Of a stretch of 64,000 nt of DNA, positions 9,944 through 21,176 are shown one piece after another. Origin of the DNA: Patiria miniata (lineage: Eukaryota > Echinodermata > Asteroidea > Valvatida > Asterinidae); the NCBI RefSeq assembly GCF_015706575.1, contig NW_024037052.1, forward strand, positions 1,364,001 through 1,428,000, given 5' to 3'. The position numbers were made by a program, and so were the translations under genes. The notes under the pieces were generated by a model. The model was given only the letters and a program-made list of their open reading frames with translations, was not told the DNA's origin and did not search any database. How positions within the stretch are numbered: the stretch's first letter is position 1; every line of letters starts with the position of its first letter.

Positions 9944-10196
9944 GGTAATCCTTATTTTTAGGACCCCGTTCCTATATAGGAAGGGAAAGACTCACCAAAA
10001 CAGTTGACTAAATGACACTCAAAATTGACATTCTGATACTTCTTGGCACATCTGAACAATTGGCAATGACACCTTCTTGACTTCTAAAGACTGCTTTAGC
10101 CTGCAAAAGTCACTTTGGTACTGGACAGACATCTGCAAAAGTCAGTTTTGAACAGAACTCGTAAAAAATAGAGGTGTCCTAAAAGTAAGGATTACC
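9944..10196. mobile_element. MITE, GGTAATCC termini, 8-bp target duplication
   Basis: Inverted ends GGTAATCCTTATTTTTAGGA and TCCTAAAAGTAAGGATTACC. In copy B the exact flanks are CTGAGTGG on both sides, an 8-bp duplication; copy A has lost one G on the left. A related, longer element with its own duplication lies at 43683-44118. An 8-bp duplication suits hAT-like elements, although the ends are not the usual CAGNG. Confidence 0.75.
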
Positions 10197-10199
10197 CTG

Positions 10200-10420
10200 A
10201 GTGGGGGTCCATTATTTGAGAATGAAGCAACACAAAATGAATGAGAGTTGCTGAACAAAATTCTAAGTCCAAACCAACCACCCTGTTGGCGGCTACGAGG
10301 CTACGGAGTGGGAGTCCCCTTGAATATGCTTGAGAACGAAGCAACACAAAAGGAATGGGAGTTGCTGAAAATTTTTTAAGTCCAAACCAACTACCCTGTT
10401 GGTGGCTACGCGGTCACAAA
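10200..10420. repeat. Two tandem units of about 106-115 bp
   Basis: GAGTGGGRGTCC, GAAGCAACACAAAAKGAATG, GTCCAAACCAACYACCCTGT and GGCTACG recur in order at 10200-10305 and 10306-10420 with scattered changes. It lies inside the 9826-10576 element. Confidence 0.65.
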
Positions 10421-10576
10421 GTGGGAGTGCAATGGACTCCGCCCTGGAGCATGACGCATACTCGGCATAGTACATACAAGTAGCGCTGAGAATGTTTATT
10501 GAGGTCAATCAGCCGTGACCTCGTAGCCGGCTACGAGGTGGATAGATCGAGTGGCGGGGTATTCTGCAATTGTGCC

Positions 10577-10915
10577 GACTTTTGGGTAGACAGTCATATT
10601 TGAATGAATGTATTTGGTACTTTTTGGTAGGCTACTCACAAATTTACTCAGACTGGGACCGTCATGACCGTGAGTGCATAAAAACGTGCAAAATTACTAC
10701 TGACGTTTTTTTACTCACCATTAGGCAGGCTAATTAATGCCCACACAACACATACATTAAAATGATATAGTTGCAAGCATGTCACCTGCGAAATTTGAGA
10801 CCTTAAATCCAATTTTAAGGCAAGTTTTTGGCAGTTCAAAAACCATGCATCAACGTCAATCCCCATGCTCTGGAAATGTGTGTTTGATTCCCAATGTATT
10901 CTGGGTAGGTGTATG
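10577..10915. other. Non-coding stretch
   Basis: AT-rich sequence between two mobile elements; it includes a small inverted motif GGGACCGTCATGACCGTGAG near 10647. No exon or RNA gene recognised. Confidence 0.4.
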
Positions 10916-11347
10916 GAATGTCAGACAAGTCGACCGTTGAGACAACTCGACTCGGGACAAGTCGGCTGTTGAGACAACTCGACTCGGGACAACTCGACCG
11001 TTGAGCCAGCTAACGTGCACGGCACGTGCACGGTACGGCCACGCGGTTGACCGGAGATGCGCGCACAGGCCCGGCAAATTCGAACGATGTGCAAGGACAA
11101 TCATGCTGCGCTATATCGGCTCTGCTCTATTATGTGTCATAACTCCCAAACGGCGATCAGCCGCCGTCAAAATCCCCGGTACTATCCCCTAAACTAGGCC
11201 CAAAAACATGCGAGGCGACTTGTCTCAACGGTCGACTTGTCTTTCCATTTATCGCACATACGGTCGAGTTGTCTCAACGGTCGAGTTGTCTCAACGGGTG
11301 ACTTGTCCCGAGTCGAGTTGTCTCAACGGTCGTCTTGTCTGACCCCC
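10916..11347. mobile_element. Foldback element with minisatellite arms, 8-bp duplication
   Basis: GGTGTATG flanks both ends (10908-10915 and 11348-11355). The termini share GTCAGACAAG in inverted orientation. Each arm is a short tandem array: CGTTGAGACAACTCGACTCG on the left and its complement GTCGAGTTGTCTCAACG on the right, 3-4 repeats each. The centre is GC-rich and unrelated. An 8-bp duplication is typical of hAT-type insertion. Confidence 0.75.
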
Positions 11348-11558
11348 GGTGTATGTAGAGCCTTGCAGCTAACTTGTTTTTTATTCGATGGCCAAATGAA
11401 CATAGCGCCCTCTGTTAAAAAATGAAACATTTTGCATTCACTCAGATCAACAAGAGGGCGCTGTTTTATCTACACGATAATAATGTTATAGCTGAGGAGT
11501 CTTTTTGCACAATGCATTGCAGTACACATCAACGTGATGTCTCACGTATGGATTTCGA

Positions 11559-12375
11559 TAGCCCGACTGCGTCTTGCCGTACAGTACTATCGCAAGCTCT
11601 GTAGTACGGCCAGACGCCCAATGCTTCCACAGAGGCTGAATTTTTTTGGCCGCTGATGTAGCGATTTTGCTACAGATTTCGATCGAGATTATCTTTTCAT
11701 CCAGGACACAAATTTCCAAAGTTAAGGTTCTTAGTCGTAGAGCAACTCATACCTTTTCGAAAAAACGTTCTTTTGTCTCAATATTTTCATCCATCTGGCC
11801 AAAAGCCGACTTTTCAGTCATCTTTCACAAATATCGTCCCGAAAATGCTCCCCCTTGCGATTTCAAAATGGCGGCCGCGCTGTAATGTATGCATTATGCG
11901 AGTGCGCTTGGGCAAGGTAATGAATATGCATCATAGTTTATGACGTTTGTCGGACACTCGGCGCGGCTGGCCATACAAACACGAGGTCATGAACTAAATA
12001 ATGCATATTCATTATCTTGCCCAAGCGCGCTCGCATAATGCATACATTACAGCGCGGCCGCCATTTTGAAATCGCATGGGGGAGCATTTTCGGGACGATG
12101 TTTGTGGAAGATGATGACTGAAAAGTCGGCTTTTGGCCAGATGGATGAAAATATTGAGACAAAAGAACGTTTTTTCGAAAAGGTATGAGTTGCTCTACGA
12201 CTAAGAACCTTAACTTTGGAATTTGTGTCCTGGATGAAAAGATAATCTTGATCGAAATCTGTAGCAAAATCGCTACATCAGCGGCCAAAAAAATTCAGTC
12301 TCTGTGGAAGCATTGGGCGTCTGGCCGTACTACAGAGCTTGCGATAGTACTGTACGGCCAGACGCAGTCGGGCTA
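11559..12375. mobile_element. 817-bp palindromic element, TAGCCC ends, 9-bp duplication
   Basis: Both ends read TAGCCCGACTGCGTCT inward. GGATTTCGA is present directly outside each end (11550-11558 and 12376-12384). The arms pair over nearly their whole length, about 380 bases each, including GCGGCCGCCATTTTGAAATC, with a small central loop near 11950. Nine-base duplications are usual for Mutator-like elements. No transposase is encoded, and the open frames in the arms are mirror shadows. The copy-B counterpart (52931-53455) has lost most of one arm. Confidence 0.85.
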
Positions 12376-12384
12376 GGATTTCGA

Positions 12385-13359
12385 TAACTCTCTGCAAAAT
12401 TAGAATTAAAAGCTGAATTTTTGGTGATGCAATGCTCACAACAGCAACTTTGCGAGGCAGAAGTTTCGGGGATTATTGAAGAAACTGTAGTGAGTAAGAA
12501 GCTTGCAAATTTGATTCACACTGGTTTTATTATGCAGCACAAACTTTTGCACGATATGGATACCTTAAGTTTTGGGACTCTCATACACAGTATTGAGAGT
12601 CCCAAATTTTGGACTAAAATTTACTGTGCTGTTTGGGCCTTGCGATTCAGCGCGCAATGCATGCTCAGACTCATGGTACATGATCGCACGGTACATTGCG
12701 TGGTGATTGCCATCTTTATTTTTGGGAAGCTTGTTGTCGCCGTTCTGTCATCATCATTTTACCCCCAAATTTCCCTTAAAAAATCAAAAGCCTGCCCTCT
12801 ATCTATGACATTACTTCTGGAATCAGCCTCCGCTTCTTTACATTCTTTACATACTGAGTAACCTACATGTACACAAACTAAATAGGTCAAGTTTGTCCCA
12901 ACTCTGCCAAAAATGACCCACAAAAATTCCCCGTTTTGCTCTGACACATATCCAAGACGACAGCAATCTATCAATCAGTCAAGACCCCGTACATGTAGTT
13001 GCATGGGTAATGTTGTCCCTGGTCTTTATAGTATCTTTTCCCCTTAGATGTTAGAAAATGGGTTTTTTTAAAACCAATTTCAAGACCAGGTTTTACAGTG
13101 ACATCATTTGTTACTTTTTGTAAAAGTGTTATTGGATTAAGGAAGTAAAGGGAAATATAAGATTTCAAATAAACACTTTGAATAATAGTCCAATGTTTTC
13201 AATCACAATACTGTTTTTTTTCTTCAAATTTCTCTGGTTATTATTATGTCAGTGTGTGTACATGTACAAATTACCACTACTCCAATGGAACAACTCATAA
13301 ACTTGCAAATCATAGTCACATGTAGCACAACAATACTTGTCCCTTTCTTTGTTGTTTAG
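12385..13359. other. Intron upstream of the first recognised CCDC77 exon
   Basis: Contains a 13-bp stem hairpin (TTTGGGACTCTCA at 12571, complement ending 12606) and the empty target site TTCTGGAAT (12815-12823) that is filled by a transposon in copy B. A 146-codon open frame at 12421-12861 has no recognisable domain; its copy-B version has a changed C-terminus because of a one-base difference, arguing against coding. Confidence 0.5.
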
Positions 13360-13563
<204 letters not shown>

Positions 13564-14088
13564 TAAGGCTCTCAGCTAATGTTCTGCACTGCATGGATCA
13601 TAGTGAATAGCTGATCTGGATTAGTGTGTTGAGCTTGTCACGGGTGTTGGTCACTTTGCTGAATTACCACTTCGCCGAATAACCACTTAGCCAAATGGCA
13701 TCAGGTCAACTCGGACCCAAACCAAGTCGGACCCATGCCAAGTCGGACCCACGCCAACTCGGACCCACTACCAACTCGGACCCACTACCAACTCGGACCC
13801 AAGACCAACTCGGACCCACTACCAACTCGGACCCAAGCACGACCAACTCAGACCCAACAATGACTTAATCATTAGTTTCAGAGATTATATTTATACATGT
13901 AGGTCATCTTAATAGTGCTTATATAGTGAAGATATTCGGTAATTATATTGGTCAGAATGGGGCTTTTAGTTTTGTTGTTTGATTATACTACATTGATTTT
14001 GCACTCTTATTACTCATTCACATGAAGAAATGGATATGTGCAATGTTTTCCTTTTTCATCTGCTTTTTGTGGGTGTGTGCCAAATAAT

Positions 14089-15891
14089 CAGTGTTGTAGG
14101 TCTCGAGACCGGTCTCGAGACCACTTTTTGCTGGTCTTGGTCTCGGTCTCAGAAGCTGTGGTCTCGGTCTTGGTCTCGGTCTTGGTCCCCTTTAGCCCCA
14201 TAAATGTGGCCTATTTACTGGACTGCCTCCGTAAACATAGGCCACACATCCACATGTACAAAAATCGTGTCGACGGAGCCAAATTTTGATTTTCACATTT
14301 AGGCTTAGTTTGTAGGGTTTTTTTGCTTTAGAAGCATACTCACCCTCTTTATAGGCTAATCAGAAAGTGCTGCCTTTTTCAGATGTATATTTTTCGTGAA
14401 ATTTCCAGATTCATTTTTACACGTTTGTGTATCAAAATTTCAAAATGAAATTTCACAAAAATTAGACATCTGAAAAAGGCAGCACTTTCTGATTAGCCTG
14501 TAAAGAGGGTGAGTATGCTTCTAAAGCAAAAAAAACCTACAAACTAAGCCTAAATGTGAAAATCAAGATTTTTGTACATGTGGATGTGTGGCCTATGTTT
14601 ACGGAGGCAGTCCAGTAAATAGGCCACATTTATGGGGCTAGGTCCCCTTTGGTCTCGATATTTTGGCTCGTCTCGGGTTGAGACCGGCAATATGTAGCTT
14701 TTACAGCTTGATCGATTACTTTTTGTTTACTTCGTTCAGTACAATTAATAGTTAAAACATTTGCTAGCCCGTAGATCAAGCTTGTTATATATCGCGGTCG
14801 GTTTGGACTTGACAGCACGTTGGAAAGTCTCCAAAGTACATGTAAAGCTGCAGCAGTTCCAGTCACTGAACGATTTGGAACAAGTTCGGCATTTATCTGT
14901 TGAGTCGGGCACATAAAGCAAAGTATAAACTTCTAACAATTTATACAATAAGGGTCAACCATTTTTGGGGATTGTGTAGTTTAGCCCACCCCTGTGGGCG
15001 TAATCACTTGCATTTTGTATTCTGATAATAAATGAGGTGCTTCAAATTAGTTATATATTTTCGACCCCACACAATGATCTCTTTAATTTGGGACAGTATT
15101 TTGAAGAAAAAGTAAATATTTCAACCTGATTTTCCAGCATTGAACTCACACACTCTTACCAGTTACCACTCACTGTTGCCATGAGAGTGTATGATGAGAC
15201 CCCATTTTCTGGCTGCTCAGTTTGAAGTACCCCATTATTCCTCAAAAATTAAAATCCCGTTCAGAAAAAAATTAAAAATCCATATCTGGCACATACTGGC
15301 TACCACCTCACAACTTGTGGGTCTACATGTACAAGTCCACATTCTATGACAGAAATTTAAAAATTGATTCAACATTTTCTAGCTCCCATTTTTTAAAATC
15401 AAGTACATGCACACAAGTCTTGTTAGAAGTTAAGTCCTATATTTATTTAAGGAAAAAAAGAGGCACAATGTAAAATTAAAATTGCATCTTTAAATATCCG
15501 TTAGAAGTCATAGCTGAAACCAAGGGGTGACTGTGGAGTTTAGGATCCGAGTTCCTATAACAGATGAAACATCTACCTTTAACTTTTACTTTTGTCAAGA
15601 TTGGGTGCAGCCCATTATATTTCTTAAGTATAACTACTTTTTGCTCAAGTAACGTGTCATGTATCAATTTGTCAACACTGCCACTGGTCAAAATTTTGGT
15701 CTGTAATCTTTGTGAATAGAAAGGTTACAAGTTTCAACTATAATAACGTGTCTTGTTTTTTTATTTCGACTATTGTTATTTATTATCAGCGGTCTTGGTC
15801 TCGGTCTCGGTCTCGGACCATATTGGTCTCCGCCTTGAAGGGGCTGGTCTCGGTCTCGGTCTCGGACTATGCGGTCTCAACTACAACCCTG
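14089..15891. mobile_element. Non-autonomous hAT element, 8-bp target duplication
   Basis: CAGTGTTGTAGGTCTCGAGA at the left and the complement of CAGGGTTGTAGTTGAGACCG at the right form hAT-style termini. CAAATAAT flanks both ends exactly (14081-14088 and 15892-15899). Subterminal arrays of GGTCTCGGTCTC lie at 14100-14190 and 15790-15880, as expected for transposase-binding repeats. The interior is AT-rich and encodes no transposase. A second, palindromic element is nested at 14193-14640. Confidence 0.9.
14193..14640. mobile_element. 448-bp palindromic MITE nested in the hAT element
   Basis: Both ends read TAGCCCCATAAATGTGGCC inward. GGTCCCCTT is duplicated outside (14184-14192 and 14641-14649), a 9-bp duplication. 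The arms pair along most of their length, including GGCAGTCCAGTAAATAGGCC and GCAGCACTTTCTGATTAGCC. The TAGCCC start and 9-bp duplication match the elements at 11559 and 53904, so they probably use the same transposase type. Confidence 0.9.
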
Positions 15892-16822
15892 CAAATAATA
15901 TAAACCAAATTAAATCACACTCAATGAAGGATTTCAATATGTCACAAAAATGTTGTTCAGTGAGGAAGTTATTAATTTGAAATACATGTAGACCTTTCAT
16001 TTCATGTAATTGTTAGTTTGTTTAATTTTTTTTTTTTTTTACGAATCTGTTTAACTTTTTATACTTTTTTGATTAACTTTTTTCCCCCATGGAACATCAT
16101 AGTCGAACATACAGACAGCTAATGTACCTGTAAGGCCTTGAAGGATAATCTTCCCAGAGCTCCAATACTCCTTTTTGATGATTGACATTTCATAATTGTA
16201 GGGTATTTAATAAGTTGATCTTTTTTTTAGTTCACATGCTGGCTTTGAGTTTTGTGGGTTTTTTAACGAATCTGTGTAACTTACTTTTTTGATTAACCTT
16301 TTTTGTTCAATATGGAACCTTCGTTTTTCTTGCAGTGTATGCAATGGTGTTTATGTGTTTTTTTTTGTTAAATACATATACAAATGTACATGTAGAAATT
16401 AGAATAGACTTTGTTTTATACTTTATTTATTTTATTGAATGACTTATAATGTTTACTTATATTTATTGAATTAATCGTGTCATGTTTGAAAGTGTTTATG
16501 TTTCAATGTCATACTTTCCAATTTTATTTTTCTATGAAGATCTGTTTTGAATTTATGTGGTTTGAATTAAAAATGAAATGAATTGCTGTTAAATTGAGCA
16601 AGATGGCGTGAACGATGTCAAATATGAAAATGAATAATTGGTTAAACGTTAATTTTAAATTTTACTTTTGGTTAAAGCGCAATATGTTTCAATGGAAACA
16701 AATAATAAAAATAAATAATTAATTACACTTTTAAAGCGCATTTCAAAAAAGCATTTCAATGCGCTTTACGACGACAAACTGCTGCAATACAGATATTTTA
16801 CCTGACAACTACAATGAAAATT
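15892..16822. other. AT-rich intron segment
   Basis: Long T runs and partial repetition (ACGAATCTGTTTAACTTTTT near 16041 and ACGAATCTGTGTAACTTACT near 16266). No exon recognised. Confidence 0.4.
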
Positions 16823-17978
16823 TATACTTAAAAGCATCACTGTATTAACAGATGATAAGTGGACAAACTTTATGAAATTGTCAAATAATTGTAAAAGTCC
16901 GAGTTGGTCATGCATGGGTCTGAGTTGGTAGTGGGTCCGAGTTGGTTGTGGATCCGAGTTGGTAGTGGGTCCGATTGAGTTGGCGTGGGTCCGAGTTGGT
17001 AGTGGGTCCGAGTTGGCCTGGGTCCGAGTTGGCTTGGGTCCGACTTGGTTTGGGTCCGAGTTGGATCGAAACCAGCCAAATTACCACTTAGCCAAATTAC
17101 TGCTTTGCCCAATTACCACTTCGCCGAAAGTATTTGCTAACACATTATGCTCGCATGCACAAACTCATGGTAATTATAACAGCTGACTGGTACTTAATAT
17201 TAAGTGGTTTTCATACTTGTTGTGTCTTCTATTACTAGGTTTATGTGACATTGTCCTCTCAATTCACTTTGAAAGTGCAGAAGTGGAATTTATAAAATAT
17301 ATTAATCATTGACTGTCCGTACACGGTGACCATGTTTTTGGTCGCACACAGTTAATTCTGAAACTTTTTTTTTTTCTTTTTAAATCTTCATCCCCTTCAG
17401 TACTGTTTCAAGTTGACTATAGAATGAAAAAAGTTGAATCTCATATGGGTTTGGATAGGAAGGGGTAAAACAACCCCAAGTTTTTCATGTAGCTCGTTTT
17501 TATGGCTCCATACATACATGTACGTGTCTGTAGGCATTTCTTTATGGTGTAAATCAAGGACACACACATGCAACATCATCAGTGAATTGTAAATGGAAGA
17601 CGAGTTTGATTAGAAAACGTGTACTAAACCAATGAGAGCAGATGCAAAAATGTTCAGAGTATAAACAAAGGAAAGGGAAGAGAAACATTAGAAAATCCTT
17701 GATTTACACCATAACAAACTTGTTAGTACGTGCGTTTGCGTGCAATTCGGCGAAGTGGTCATTCAGCGAAGTGGTAATTCGACGGAGTGGCAAGTAGGCG
17801 AAGTGGTTATTCGGTGAAGTAGCAAATCGTTGAAGTGGTTGTCGACAAAGAGGTTGGTAGGCAAAGCGACTGCAAAAACCTTGTCACAATAGCAGTGCTA
17901 CTGCCTGTCCTGAGGCTGAATTGAATCCATGTACATGTACCTGTAATCTGTATGTTGTGCAGATGGATGGTGACTGTT
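16823..17978. repeat. Tandem duplication, unit 1 (about 1.16 kb)
   Basis: Starts at TATACTTAAAAGCATCACTG and ends at GATGGATGGTGACTGTT; matched by 17979-19176 with few differences. The unit contains a TGGGTCCGAGTTGG array, AT-rich DNA and a GGCGAAGTGGT array. The same tandem pair is present in copy B, so it arose before copies A and B separated. Confidence 0.9.
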
Positions 17979-19176
17979 TATACTTAAAAACATCACTGTA
18001 TTAACAGATGATAAGTGGACAAACTTTATGAAATTGTCAAATAATTGTAAACGCTGTCAAATGATTGTAAAAGATGAGTCCGAGTTGGTCATGCATGGGT
18101 CCGAGTTGGTAGTGGGTCCGAGTTGGTTGTGGATCCGAGTTGGTAGTGGGTCCGATTGAGTTGGCGTGGGTCCGAGTTGGTAGTGGGTCCGAGTTGGCCT
18201 GGGTCCGAGTTGGCTTGGGTCCGACTTGGTTTGGGTCCGAGTTGGATCGAAACCAGCCAAATTACCACTTAGCCAAATTACTGCTTTGCCCAATTACCAC
18301 TTCGCCGAAAGTATTTGCTAACACATTATGCTCGCATGCACAAACTCATGGTAATTATAACAGCTGACTGGTACTTAATATTAAGTGGTTTTCATACTTG
18401 TTGTGTCTTCTATTACTAGGTTTATGTGACATTGTCCTCTCAATTCACTTTGAAAGTGAAGAAGTGGAATTTATAAAATATATTAATCATTGACTGTCCG
18501 TACACGGTGACCATGTTTTTGGTCGCACACAGTTAATTCTCAGAAACTTTTTTTTTTTTTCTTTTTAAATCTTCATCCCCTTCAGTACTGTTTCAAGTTG
18601 ACTATAGAATGAAAAAAGTTGAATCTCATATGGGTTTGGATAGGAAGGGGTAAAACAACCCCAAGTTTTTCATGTAGCTCATTTTTATGGCTCCATACAT
18701 ACATGTACGTGTCTGTAGGCATTTCTTTATGGTGTAAATCAAGGACACACACATGCAACGTCATCAATGAATTGTAAATGGAAGACGAGTTCGATTAGAA
18801 AACGTGTACTAAACCAATGAGAGCAGATGCAAAAATGTTCAGAGTATAAACAAAGGAAAGGGAAGAGAAACATTAGAAAATCCTTGATTTAAACCATAAC
18901 AAACTTGTTAGTACGTGCGTTTGCGTGCAATTCGGCGAAGTGGTCATTCAGCGAAGTGGTAATTCGACGGAGTGGCAAGTAGGCGAAGTGGTTATTCGGT
19001 GAAGTAGCAAATCGTTGAAGTGGTTGTCGACAAAGAGGTTGGTAGGCAAAGCGACTGCAAAAACCTTGTCACAATAGCAGTGCTACTGCCTGTCCTGAGG
19101 CTGAATTGAATCCATGTACATGTATATATACATTGTACCTGTAATCTGTATGTTGTGCAGATGGATGGTGACTGTT
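17979..19176. repeat. Tandem duplication, unit 2 (about 1.2 kb)
   Basis: Repeats unit 1. Differences include an extra AACGCTGTCAAATGATTG segment near 18050 and an extra TATATACATTGTACCTG near 19125. Non-coding; open frames of 60-80 codons recur only because the unit recurs. Confidence 0.9.
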
Positions 19177-19901
19177 GGGGAGGATTCTTTGATTGGCAAT
19201 GACGGACTGACAACCTTGCGGGCAGAGTACAGGTCATTGTTTGCAGGGCTGGGTAGAGCTTCAAGTTCTCTCTAGGTGTGCTTCACAAAACAGGTCTCTA
19301 TTAATGTTGTGCATTTTTCCAATAATTTAGTCTTTGAATATTGGAACTTGAATTTGAACAAAAAAATCATCCAATGACATTGAAATAATTTGGAATGTAT
19401 CGATATAGATTTTGAGCTAGCTGACAACCTGGCATTTGGCAGATATTGAAGATCCACATTAGGGCTTACATTCCTCATGAAAACTCTCAAACCATCTGCG
19501 TAAAGTGTGGCGTTTGACTAAACAAATCAAATCTCTCAACTTAAACTCATAAAATCACATCATGGACGGTTTTTTGTCATTGCTCACATTAAAAAAACAA
19601 TTCAATTTGATAAAATGCTATTCGGATATTCGGTGGATGATCAAATATTTGGATATTCGGTATATTTTGCACAACCCTTGTCTAGACTAAGCAATTGCAA
19701 TTTGTTCCACACTAGTGCAAAAGTATGTTTAGAGATGATGCATTCATGAACATGTATGAATGTTGGTGCTGCTTTAATACCCCACATGTACAATCAGTTA
19801 CACGTATAATGTGATATGGAAGTAAACAAACCCTGTTAGTTTGGATTTACCAAAGGTGTACTAACTTGAACTTTTCCAATGATTTGATTTGTACTTGACA
19901 G
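19177..19901 (+). other. Intron segment before CCDC77 exon
   Basis: AT-rich, with ATTCGGATATTCGGTGG near 19620-19660 and a purine-poor stretch leading to the acceptor GTACTTGACAG at 19901. No other feature recognised. Confidence 0.4.
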
Positions 19902-20023
19902 AATCCAGCATCTGTTATCATTATCAAGCCCATCAGGTCCTGAAGTGACATACTTCCACAAAGAACCATCAACGCGGGCAATTGTCACACAGAAACACCC
20001 ACAAAAGAGACATCCACATGCAG
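19902..20023 (+). CDS. CCDC77: CCDC77 coding exon 2 of the recognised set (copy A)
   Basis: A 122-base exon, acceptor TACTTGACAG and donor ATGCAG then GTCAGT. Its first base completes the arginine codon left by the 13360-13523 exon, then reads IQHLLSLSSPSGPEVTYFHK and EPSTRAIVTQKHPQ. The EVTYFHKEP block is a recognisable conserved piece of CCDC77, following the first coiled coil. It ends in phase 1. A 99-codon frame that runs on past the donor to 20244 is read-through into the intron. Confidence 0.9.
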
Positions 20024-20254
20024 GTCAGTGTGTAACACCGCACTGGCAACTCTACCAACGGGGCTGCAGACTCATATTTGTCAATGTCCTTGGCCAAAAT
20101 TTGTTAATCAATTCCCTCGCCCATCCATGGGCAATTCTACAGAATTATAAACCTGAATGCCAACAATTCTTAATGGCCAAAATGCCACAAAAGAAATATA
20201 CATATCAATTTGAAGCATATTATCTGTATTTTATTGACATGTAGTTTATTTAAA

Positions 20255-21176
20255 AGGGAAGATACAACATCATTGCAAACATCAAAAAACGAAATGATCA
20301 AATTATGACGAAATATATTACTGGACTGTCAGTGAATGACAGTCTAAAGCATCCTGTAAAATTCATATTTAGTCATTCCGCATTTTCTTTGCAATCAATT
20401 ACGCATCTGTGTAGGGGTACAAGCCTGCTAGACTGATTCTCTGACCTAACTTCCTCAAAGTGTACAAAGTGCTACGTCTCATCTTACGTCTCATGTCACC
20501 AGACCACAAGAACATGGTTGGATTTCTTAGATTTTCTGGCATTTCCGAACCCAAAACGTGAAATAGGTCAGTTTAAAGGGAAGATACAACATTGGCAAAT
20601 ATTACAAAACGATATGAACAAAGTATCACTAAATACCTTAGTGGATTGTTAGGGGATGACAGCCTAAAGCATCCTGTAAAATCGTGGCTCCTGGTGTGCT
20701 GACATTTAAAAAAAAAAAATGGTATTTTTCCAACGCTGGTCGGCCGACCAGCAATGGAGAAAACTGTTTTTTTTTTAAAACTACTCCTAATTTTTCATAA
20801 TTAGTTATTCTGTGTTTTCTGTGCAATTGATTACACACCTTTGAAGGGGTACAAGCCTACTAGACTGCCTCTCTGATCTTACAATCCCCCAAAGTCTATA
20901 AATTCTCCGTTTCATCTTAAATGGGGTCTGTGAACCAGACTACAAGAACATGAATGGTTTTCTTGGTTTTTCCAACATCTACAAGCCCAAAACGTGAAAC
21001 AAGTCATTTTAACAATATTTGCTAAAACATACTAATCCTCCAAATCCATTATTTCTGATTATTGCAGCAAAAGCAAATGTTGTACATGCCCTTTAACAAT
21101 ATTTTTTATAGCACACTAATCCCCCAGATGCACTTATTTTGAACATTGCAGCAAAAGCAAATGTTGTACATTCCCT
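20255..21176. repeat. Intronic repeat, two diverged tandem units, MITE-like ends
   Basis: AGGGAAGATACAACAT begins units at 20255 and 20577. Both continue with CTAAAGCATCCTGTAAAAT, then GGGGTACAAGCCT(G/A)CTAGACTG, then CCCAAAACGTGAAA. The end at 21176 is the complement of AGGGAATGTACAACATTTGC, an imperfect inverted match to the start. Two further 85-base tandem units (21011-21095 and 21096-21176) share GCAGCAAAAGCAAATGTTGT. No coding content. Part of it (20651-20756) reappears at 24621-24724. Confidence 0.6.

Larger units (their letters stand above)
9826..10576. mobile_element. Non-autonomous DNA element with 10-bp direct flanks
   Basis: AATTGCAGAATACCCCGCCA near the left end is repeated as its reverse complement at the right end (10548-10571). 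GACTTTTGGG occurs directly outside both ends (9816-9825 and 10577-10586) and would be a 10-bp target duplication. The extreme termini are not perfectly inverted, so the boundaries are approximate. A second element (9944-10196) has landed inside it, and a tandem duplication follows that. Confidence 0.5.
13655..17115. repeat. Composite foldback with CCAACTCGG minisatellite arms
   Basis: On the left, TTACCACTTCGCCGAATAAC is followed by about nine repeats of CCAACTCGGACCCA (13710-13860). On the right (16895-17110) the complement, TGGGTCCGAGTTGG, is repeated about nine times and followed by TTACCACTTAGCCAAATTAC. A further array of GGCGAAGTGGTAATTCGAC type lies at 17745-17870. The arms are mirror images around about 3 kb of AT-rich DNA that also received the 14089-15891 transposon. 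Outer ends and target duplication were not resolved. Confidence 0.6.

Noticed and set aside
11646-12376. Frames of 63-116 codons in the 11559 palindrome
   Set aside because: Mirror copies of each other produced by the inverted arms; no transposase motif.
12421-12861. 146-codon plus-strand frame
   Set aside because: No domain or splice support, and the copy-B version changes its C-terminus through a one-base difference.
16870-17112. 80-codon repeat protein with GPTPTQSDP-type repeats, and its plus-strand mirror
   Set aside because: Translation of a minisatellite; both strands are open because the motif lacks stops.
19945-20244. 99-codon frame read as a complete small protein
   Set aside because: Its first part is a CCDC77 exon; beyond the donor at 20023 it is intron read-through.
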